Positions 6,462 through 11,518 of a stretch of DNA of 11,518 nucleotides are shown here, in pieces. The stretch comes from Gemmatimonadales bacterium UBA4456. GTDB taxonomy: Bacteria; Gemmatimonadota; Gemmatimonadetes; Longimicrobiales; Gaopeijiaceae. Every line of letters starts with the position of its first letter. Positions within the stretch are counted from its first letter, which is position 1. Below the pieces are notes generated by a model, which had not been told where the DNA came from, ran no database searches, and worked only from the letters and a program-made list of their open reading frames with translations. Location: contig DGOW01000035.1 of the NCBI GenBank assembly GCA_002390225.1, positions 2,065 to 13,582 of the forward strand. The letters run 5' to 3'. The translations under genes and the position numbers were made by a program.

Positions 6462-7700
6462 ATGTCCGACCTCAAGGGCCTGGCCCGATCCTTCGACGCT
6501 CTCTTCTCGGCCACCGCCGAACTGAGCACTGCTTCGCCGGACGCCGACTCCGCGGTCGCCACCCGGGAGGCGGCAGAGCAGGCGCACGAGGAGTGGAGTG
6601 CGATCGGAGCGCTCGATGAGATCGTCGGCTCCGGGGATGGCTACTCTGAGCCCGACCCTGTCGACCTAGAGGAGATTACGGCTGAAATCGGTCCAGGCGG
6701 ACATGTCCCTGCCGCTGACGCAACGGAGGACGAGGATTTCGTGCCGAGTCCGCTCGATCGGGCGGCCGCCGAGTTTATTGCTGGAGATGTCAACAAGGCC
6801 GAAGAAATCCAGTCGCTCGCCGCCGAGTGTGTGGAGCACCGGGAGCTTGGCCCGGTGGCAAGGGCTGTGGCGTCGATCACGTTAGCAGCCGGCGATCCTC
6901 CCGACCCCTCGATCTACGCGGTGGCTGAGTCCATCATGTCTCCCGCCGTCCTGGGTCGCCTGGCGACACTCATCGGACGAGAGCGGCAGGAGGAGAAGCG
7001 TACGGAGCACTACACCGTGTGCCGAACGATCGGGACGGGTATGGCCGATGCGATCCGAGACGACCTCGCGGAGAACACGGACCGCCTGGCGCGCTGGATC
7101 CTCTGTCACGCGCTCGTCGAGATGGGTGATGCCGGTCGCGTGGCGATCGAGGAGATGGCGGTTGATGAGAACCGTTTCCTGGTTCGCAACGCGGTAGTGA
7201 TGCTTGCTGACCTGGGTGGGGATCGTGCGGTCGAACTCTGCACCTCGGCATTGGCCAACCCGGACGCCCGTGTGCGCAAGGAAGCTCTCAGGGCCCTGGG
7301 CAAGTTGGGGGATCCAGAATCCGGCTCTATCGTAGTCGGACTTCTCGATGACACTGATCCGAACGTTCGTCTGGCCGCAGCGGTTACTGCGGGTGAGTTG
7401 CGGGTGAAGCGTGCCCTCAAGCCCCTGGTCGCGATGCTGGACGCGACGAAAGACCCGGATGAGGCAGGACCACTGATTCGGGCCCTCGGGCGTATCGCGG
7501 ATCCCGGGGCGGTACGCTCTATTGAGAAGCATGCGGTGACATCGCTCTTCTCACGGCCGCGTACGGACGTTCGAATCACTGCGTATCGCGCGCTGAACAA
7601 GATCGGAACCCCGTACGCACGCCGTCTGCTCAATCAGGCGATCAACGATAAGGACGCCAGGGTGCAGGCGGCTGTGAAGGATCTCCTTCATAGTCGCTGA
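6462..7700 (+). CDS. HEAT-repeat protein
   Basis: 412 residues, ATG start with an aagga site about 8 bases upstream. Residues 1-110 are acidic, alanine-rich and probably partly disordered. From about 110 on the protein is helical, and from roughly 205 to 412 it shows tandem two-helix HEAT/PBS-lyase-type repeats. Examples are 'RNAVVMLADLGGDRAVEL', 'ARVRKEALRALGKLGDPES' and 'PNVRLAAAVTAGELRVKRAL', plus a last one near 'DVRITAYRALNKIGTPYAR'. HEAT arrays are binding scaffolds without catalytic residues, and no signal peptide or membrane span is seen, so a cytosolic adaptor role is likely. The partner is unknown. It is divergent from the STAS-like gene and ends 11 bases before the convergent hydrolase, with no visible terminator between them. 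Confidence 0.8.
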   Translation: MSDLKGLARSFDALFSATAELSTASPDADSAVATREAAEQAHEEWSAIGALDEIVGSGDGYSEPDPVDLEEITAEIGPGGHVPAADATEDEDFVPSPLDRAAAEFIAGDVNKAEEIQSLAAECVEHRELGPVARAVASITLAAGDPPDPSIYAVAESIMSPAVLGRLATLIGRERQEEKRTEHYTVCRTIGTGMADAIRDDLAENTDRLARWILCHALVEMGDAGRVAIEEMAVDENRFLVRNAVVMLADLGGDRAVELCTSALANPDARVRKEALRALGKLGDPESGSIVVGLLDDTDPNVRLAAAVTAGELRVKRALKPLVAMLDATKDPDEAGPLIRALGRIADPGAVRSIEKHAVTSLFSRPRTDVRITAYRALNKIGTPYARRLLNQAINDKDARVQAAVKDLLHSR

Positions 7701-7711
7701 CCCTCTGATAC

Positions 7712-8806
7712 TCACAGTGCGTTAAGTACCGCTCCCAGGGCGCGAGCGAGGCGGGGAACTTCGACAATGCTCGCGAAGAGAGGGAACGGGTCCTGCGCGG
7801 AGTGTCCGAAGAGTCGAGTGACCGTTAGCCGTGGATCACCTGCCTGGAGTGCAGCGGCGAGGCGTTCGCTCTCGGAGTAGGGGATCAGGTGGTCCTTGCG
7901 CCCATGCAGGAGGTGTACGGCGCCGCGTACCTCTGCGAGCGCGTTTGTCGGATCGATCGCCGGTTCGGCTCGCCGCGCGGCTTCCTCGAGCTGTTCTCCC
8001 ATGGCGGCGGCCGCGGCGTCCGCTACAGCTGCGCCTGAGTTCGGCGCGAACAGGTCGAAGAGGCTCCGGCGTTCCTCGGCGATCGTGGCCCGCAGCTCAT
8101 CGATTGTGGGGTCGTAGAGTGGATCCCATGAGGCAGCTCCGACGTCACCCGCATGCTGGGCCAGGGTTCGGAGCGCTTCGGCAACGTCGATCGCGTCTTC
8201 ATGCCCCGGGACTGACGGCAGATAGTTTGCGGCCACGATCCATCGACCGTATGGATCTGCTCGCAGATGTGCCGTCCCGTGGCCGGCGTCGTGCTGGCCT
8301 GTCATCATGAAGTGGAAGGTGTGACGGATCGAGCAGTAGCCTCCAAAACCACACGCCACACCGATCTCATCGCGCAGGTGCGGGTCCGACCATGCGCCAA
8401 TCGCATGCGGTGCTCCGAACGAGAAGCCGACGACCCCGACGGGTTCATCTCGCACGACGTTGCTACCGCGAAGCCATCGAATCGCTGCTGCAATGCTCGG
8501 TGCGGAGAGCCCCGGCGCCAATTCGAGATCACGCCATTCAGGGACTTCCGGTACGATTGTGGCGATCCCGGCGTGAGCGAGTGCTCTTGTGAACCGCACG
8601 AGCTGTCCGTGAGCTCGGCCGGGCCGGGTGATTCCGTGCATGACCACCCACGCTGGCAGATCCTGGGTGTGGGCCCGGGGGCGAACGAGTGTTGCAAGTA
8701 CGGGCACGCCATCCCGATCCAGGGTGACCTCGTCCTCCACGAAGTCGTTCGGAGTACGGAGCCAGGCTCTGGTATAGGACAGAGTGCGACTGGAGCGGAT
8801 CAACAT
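7712..8806 (-). CDS. Alpha/beta hydrolase (dienelactone-hydrolase/peptidase-like)
   Basis: 364 residues, ATG start. The alpha/beta hydrolase layout is complete: an oxyanion segment 'VVMHGITRPG' (54-63), the nucleophile elbow G127-F-S129-F-G131, an acid in 'HGRKDHLIPYSES' (D305), and a catalytic-type histidine in 'FGHSAQDPF' (H335). A long helical insertion (about 160-290, alanine- and glutamate-rich) forms a lid between strands 6 and 7. No signal peptide is visible. The substrate cannot be read from sequence; an ester, lactone or acyl-peptide is plausible. There is no obvious ribosome binding site before the ATG, so initiation may be leaderless or weak. It is convergent with the HEAT-repeat gene. 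A coding-like open frame ends 14 bases upstream on the same strand. Confidence 0.78.
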   Translation of the reverse strand: MLIRSSRTLSYTRAWLRTPNDFVEDEVTLDRDGVPVLATLVRPRAHTQDLPAWVVMHGITRPGRAHGQLVRFTRALAHAGIATIVPEVPEWRDLELAPGLSAPSIAAAIRWLRGSNVVRDEPVGVVGFSFGAPHAIGAWSDPHLRDEIGVACGFGGYCSIRHTFHFMMTGQHDAGHGTAHLRADPYGRWIVAANYLPSVPGHEDAIDVAEALRTLAQHAGDVGAASWDPLYDPTIDELRATIAEERRSLFDLFAPNSGAAVADAAAAAMGEQLEEAARRAEPAIDPTNALAEVRGAVHLLHGRKDHLIPYSESERLAAALQAGDPRLTVTRLFGHSAQDPFPLFASIVEVPRLARALGAVLNAL

Positions 8807-8820
8807 TGTAGTAAGGTAGG

Positions 8821-8934
8821 CTAACGTTCTTGTCCGAAGACGCTGGAGCAGACCGCGTTCACCGTCTTGCCCCAGGTGAGCAGGTCGGGCATGATCCCGA
8901 TTAGGAACTCATCGATGGATCCGGCCCCGCTCAG
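8821..8934 (-). pseudogene. Possible 3' remnant of an unrecognised gene
   Basis: The minus-strand frame that ends with TAG at 8821-8823 has clear codon bias over its last 38 codons (8824-8937): 31 of 38 third positions are G or C, against 22 of 38 first and 17 of 38 second positions. That is the pattern of real genes in this window. The peptide (GSIDEFLIGIMPDLLTWGK and onward) looks like ordinary protein but I do not recognise it. Upstream the frame runs antisense through the RidA gene and loses its natural look, so only a tail seems to survive. A 23-residue peptide starting at an internal ATG is the alternative. Confidence 0.3.
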
Positions 8935-8943
8935 GAGATCTTT

Positions 8944-9390
8944 GTGAAGCGTCTCGTTCTGATTCTCTCTCTCGTCGCCTTCGCTGCTCAGCCCGCACTC
9001 GCGCAGGAGGGGCCGCGGATCGCACATCAGCCCTCCGCACGTATTCCGTTCAGTGCGGCGGTACAGGTCGGAAACACGTACTGGCTGTCCGGCAAGCTTG
9101 GTGCGAACCGTGAGACGCGTGAGATGACCGAAGGTCGGATGGGGGCGGAGACGCACAACATCATGCGTGCCTTCGGTACCTTGCTCGAAGAACTCGGCAT
9201 GGACTACGGTGACCTGGTCCGGGCCACGGTCTACGTAACCGACATCGACGGGTATGGTGAGATGAATGAGGCATACGCGCAGTACTTTGAGGGCATCGAG
9301 CCTCCCTCGCGTGTTGCCATGGAGGTATCCGGCCTCGTCGGCGGAGCGCTGATCGAGATCTCATTCATCGCGGTGAAGACGGAAGACTGA
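8944..9390 (+). CDS. Exported RidA/YjgF-family protein
   Basis: 148 residues. The start is GTG at 8944, with aggaga 5 bases upstream. Residues 1-20 form a Sec signal peptide (K2-R3, hydrophobic core, A-L-A cleavage before Q21). The rest is one RidA domain. R123 in 'PPSRVAMEV' and E138 in 'LIEIS' have the same 15-residue spacing as the E. coli RidA catalytic pair R105 and E120, so imine-deaminase activity looks intact. RidA proteins hydrolyse reactive enamine/imine products of PLP enzymes, and standard RidA is cytosolic, so export is unusual. The next gene, 16 bases downstream, encodes a Tat-exported PLP enzyme, so the pair is probably co-transcribed and may work together in the periplasm. Other RidA-superfamily roles remain possible. 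Confidence 0.85.
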   Translation: MKRLVLILSLVAFAAQPALAQEGPRIAHQPSARIPFSAAVQVGNTYWLSGKLGANRETREMTEGRMGAETHNIMRAFGTLLEELGMDYGDLVRATVYVTDIDGYGEMNEAYAQYFEGIEPPSRVAMEVSGLVGGALIEISFIAVKTED

Positions 9391-9406
9391 TCCGGAACCG
9401 CGACCC

Positions 9407-10660
9407 ATGACGGTCGATCGACGTCGGTTTCTGTCCGTCCTGGGCGGCGCCTCGCTGGCGTGGCCGGCGGCGGTCAATGCACTGGCGCGAGATCTCCAGT
9501 CGGGTGGGGCTCCGGACGATGAAACGTTCTGGTCGGTCGTGCGCGGGCAGTTCTTGATCCCGGAAGGCCGGATGTACTTCAACAACGGGACGCTCGGACC
9601 GTCGCCCAGGGTTGTCGTAGATGCCGTCGCTGAACACACGCGAAGGGTAGCTCAGACGCATCCGCCTGGGGTCGCATGGGATGATCTCAAGACCGCGCTC
9701 TCCCGTCTGCTCGGCGGTGATCCGGAGGGCTTCGTATTCCCACGAAACACCACGGAGGCGATGAACTTCGTCGCGAACGGGGTCGATCTCGGACCCGGTG
9801 ATGCCGTACTTTCGACGGATCATGAACACATCGGTGGGCTCGAGCCCTGGAAGCTCGTTACGGCGCGCCGAGGTGCTCGACTCGACATCGTCTCGCTTCC
9901 ATCTACTGCGACCTCATCCGAGGAACTCCTGCAGGCGGTCTGGCAGGGTGTGGTTTCCTCGACGCGGGTCATCTGCGTGTCGCATCTAACGTTCACGACT
10001 GGGACTGTGTTCCCGATCCCGGAACTTGCTGACCGCTGTGCCGAGAACGACATCGTGCTGGCGGTCGACGGGGCACACCCGCCCGGCATGCTCGATATCG
10101 ACCTGGCTGAGGTCTCGGGCGACATGTACGCGAGCTCACCGCACAAATGGTTGCTCGCACCTCAGGGTACCGGGCTGCTGTATCTCACGGAACCGTGGCG
10201 AGAACAGCTGTGGCCGACGCTGGCCTCGGGTGGCTGGGACGACCAGACGCTCGGGGCCCACCGATTCAACCACCTTGGCACCTTTGACGAGTCGCGACTG
10301 GCAGGTCTCCTAGCGGCGGTCGAATGGACGACGGCGATCCGAATGCCTCGGATCGAGGCGCGGATTCGTTACCTGAGAAGCATGCTCGAAACCGGTCTTC
10401 GCTCCATCGATGGTGTGCAGGTCGTGACGACGCCGGAGGAGGGACTGAAGGGGGGCATGGTCTCCTTCCTCGTGAACGGGCTGGAGTCCGCTGCGCTGCA
10501 GCGACACCTTTCGCGAACGGCGAACGTGCGCTCCCGCGTGATCGGCGAGTACGACTACCGTTGGATGAGGCTGTCCACGCATGTGTACAACTCGCCCGAA
10601 CAGGTCACGCGCGTGCTGGAGCTTGTGGCTGACACGGCGCGCAGCGGAATTCCGGCCTGA
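9407..10660 (+). CDS. Tat-exported class V aminotransferase-fold PLP enzyme (cysteine desulfurase/epimerase-like)
   Basis: 417 residues. The N-terminus is a twin-arginine signal (R5-R6-R7-F8-L9 followed by a hydrophobic stretch to about A28). The mature part is a complete class V fold: 'RMYFNNGTLGPSP' near 55-67, 'NTTEAMNFV' (114-122, phosphate cup), 'STDHEHIGG' (136-144), D221-G-A-H224 (cofactor ring), 'SSPHKWLLAPQG' with Schiff-base K247, and 'WMRLSTHVYNSPEQV' with carboxylate-binding R388. It resembles cysteine-desulfurase-like and isopenicillin-N-epimerase-like members. There is no NifS/SufS-type active-site cysteine loop that I can identify, so desulfurase activity is doubtful. Export through Tat fits a protein folded around its cofactor before transport. 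The substrate is unknown. It follows the exported RidA gene by 16 bases. Confidence 0.82.
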   Translation: MTVDRRRFLSVLGGASLAWPAAVNALARDLQSGGAPDDETFWSVVRGQFLIPEGRMYFNNGTLGPSPRVVVDAVAEHTRRVAQTHPPGVAWDDLKTALSRLLGGDPEGFVFPRNTTEAMNFVANGVDLGPGDAVLSTDHEHIGGLEPWKLVTARRGARLDIVSLPSTATSSEELLQAVWQGVVSSTRVICVSHLTFTTGTVFPIPELADRCAENDIVLAVDGAHPPGMLDIDLAEVSGDMYASSPHKWLLAPQGTGLLYLTEPWREQLWPTLASGGWDDQTLGAHRFNHLGTFDESRLAGLLAAVEWTTAIRMPRIEARIRYLRSMLETGLRSIDGVQVVTTPEEGLKGGMVSFLVNGLESAALQRHLSRTANVRSRVIGEYDYRWMRLSTHVYNSPEQVTRVLELVADTARSGIPA

Positions 10661-10716
10661 CCGGATCCCAGGGTACATCACATGTCCGACAGGGGCCGAC
10701 CAGCCAGGAGAGGCGC

Positions 10717-10974
10717 GTGAACAGCAGATCGATCGTGAGGATTGGGCTGCTGGCCGCGCTGTGGGCGGGCGTCTTCTGGTCATTTGCGTCCGCTCAGGCC
10801 CTGACGGTGCCGCCCGGCTTCGAGATCAGTGAGTTCGCGACCCGGTGGCTCTCTGCGGGCCGAGTCCACGGAAGACCGGTCGACGTCACGGTGGGGCCAC
10901 ATGGTGACCTCGTCATGTCCGATGACGATGGGGACCGCATCTACAAGATCCGATGGGTCAGGGGTGGGAAGTGA
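10717..10974 (+). CDS. Small secreted protein resembling the joined ends of a sorbosone-dehydrogenase-type beta-propeller
   Basis: 85 residues. The start is GTG at 10717, with a good aggagagg site upstream. Residues 1-26 form a signal peptide (A24-S25-A26 cleavage). The mature 59 residues have two recognisable pieces: 'LTVPPGFEISEFA' (29-41), like the N-terminal entry of secreted PQQ-dependent sugar/sorbosone dehydrogenase propellers, and 'GRPVDVTVGPHGDLVMSDD' followed by DGDRIYKI (52-78), like their last blade. The several-hundred-residue middle is missing. Either this is an in-frame internal deletion or it is a genuine one-blade protein. It cannot hold a full propeller or a PQQ site by itself. 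The ribosome site, signal peptide and 4-base GTGA overlap with the next gene argue that it is still expressed. Confidence 0.6.
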   Translation: MNSRSIVRIGLLAALWAGVFWSFASAQALTVPPGFEISEFATRWLSAGRVHGRPVDVTVGPHGDLVMSDDDGDRIYKIRWVRGGK

Positions 10975-11518
10975 GCAGCACGACGCACATGGCGGAAGAC
11001 GAAATCACGGATGGCGCCGTCGCTCCTCTCGTGGACGCGATCGACCATCCGCCGTACCTCTGGGCTCTCGCCGCGGGGCTAGCCGCCTTCCTCCTGTATG
11101 TGCTGACCCTCGCGCCGACAATCGCGTTCTGGGACACGAGCGAGTACATCGCTACGGCCCACACGCTCGGGATTCCACATCCGCCGGGGAATCCGTTCTT
11201 CCTGGCCGCGGCGAAGACGTGGAGTCTTCTCCTCGCCCCCACAGGGCTTTCCGTCGCGATCCGAATCAACCTCTTCGCAGCCGCGACGAGCGCTGCGGCT
11301 ACGGGCTTCTTCTATCTGACCGCCCATCGAATTCTGGTTGGTCTTGTTCACGACTCACGGTTCGCGCGCATCGGGGCGCTCGCCTCATCCGTGATCGGAG
11401 CGACCGCCTTTACGGTCTGGAACCAGTCCAACGTCAACGAAAAGGTCTACACGCTCTCCGTGATGATCATCGCGATCGTCACATGGCTGGCAGTGCGCTG
11501 GTATGATCGGGGCGAGGA
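10971..11518 (+). CDS. DUF2723 membrane protein (GT-C glycosyltransferase-like), N-terminal part
   Basis: The gene runs off the right edge and 182 codons are visible. The start is GTG at 10971, overlapping the previous stop (GTGA); an in-frame ATG at 10989 is the alternative. After a ~28-residue cytosolic head comes a membrane span (about 29-48), then 'LAPTIAFWDTSEYIATAHTLGIPHPPGNP' split as L47-T51 and F53-W54-D55-T-S-E58, G67-I-P-H-P-P-G73. This acidic loop plus G-I-P-H-P-P-G is the hallmark of DUF2723 proteins, common in Bacteroidota and Gemmatimonadota and related to eukaryotic TMEM260 O-mannosyltransferases. Further spans follow near 98-120 and 133-170. By analogy it would move a sugar from a lipid carrier onto protein or glycan outside the membrane. 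The donor and acceptor are unknown. Confidence 0.82.
   Translation, partial: MSSTTHMAEDEITDGAVAPLVDAIDHPPYLWALAAGLAAFLLYVLTLAPTIAFWDTSEYIATAHTLGIPHPPGNPFFLAAAKTWSLLLAPTGLSVAIRINLFAAATSAAATGFFYLTAHRILVGLVHDSRFARIGALASSVIGATAFTVWNQSNVNEKVYTLSVMIIAIVTWLAVRWYDRGE

Noticed and set aside
7701..7711. Possible terminator between the convergent HEAT-repeat and hydrolase genes
   Set aside because: Only 11 bases separate the stops and no stem or T-run is present.
10829..11506. 225-residue plus-strand open frame across the end of the window
   Set aside because: It reads the small secreted protein and the DUF2723 gene out of frame. The DUF2723 frame from 10971 has the recognisable membrane and GIPHPPG motifs.

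Overview
The window is GC-rich bacterial DNA, and the protein families suggest a Gram-negative aquatic heterotroph. My best guess is Gemmatimonadota or a neighbouring phylum. The grounds are a DUF2723 membrane glycosyltransferase-like protein, Tat and Sec exported enzymes, HEAT-repeat proteins, and a xanthorhodopsin-type proton pump with its own carotenoid genes. The phylum is inferred, because no rRNA or marker gene is present.

Left half (positions 379-5653, minus strand): a compact photo-energy operon. In transcription order it encodes a xanthorhodopsin-like retinal proton pump, a CrtY-type flavin lycopene beta-cyclase, a Brp/Blh beta-carotene cleaving dioxygenase that makes retinal, a CrtO-type FAD carotenoid oxidoreductase (probable 4-ketolase), and a fused CrtYc-CrtYd lycopene cyclase. 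The last four genes overlap one another by 4 to 11 bases, so they are probably translationally coupled. The rhodopsin gene is set apart by a short gap and a perfect 14-bp GC-rich hairpin. Together they can turn lycopene into beta-carotene, cleave it to retinal for the pump, and ketolate it. The rhodopsin carries a glycine (G149) where bacteriorhodopsin has W138. That is the fenestration that lets xanthorhodopsin dock a carotenoid antenna, so the operon looks like a pump plus chromophore plus antenna cassette. The early carotenoid genes (crtE, crtB, crtI) are absent from the window. The operon runs tail to tail into the 3' end of a NimA/pyridoxamine-phosphate-oxidase-like gene at the left edge.

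Middle (positions 5654-8943): the operon leader and promoter region, a small SpoIIAA/STAS-like protein (minus), a divergent HEAT-repeat protein (plus), and a convergent alpha/beta hydrolase (minus). Next comes a 137-base gap that holds a coding-like minus-strand tail of an unrecognised gene.

Right end (positions 8944-11518, plus strand): a Sec-exported RidA-family protein, a Tat-exported class V PLP enzyme, an 85-residue secreted protein that looks like the two ends of a sorbosone-dehydrogenase-type beta-propeller joined with the middle missing, and the start of a DUF2723 membrane protein that runs off the window. An exported RidA beside an exported PLP enzyme suggests an extracytoplasmic version of the usual RidA job of clearing reactive enamines and imines. 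No tRNA, rRNA, CRISPR array, insertion sequence or prophage gene was seen.
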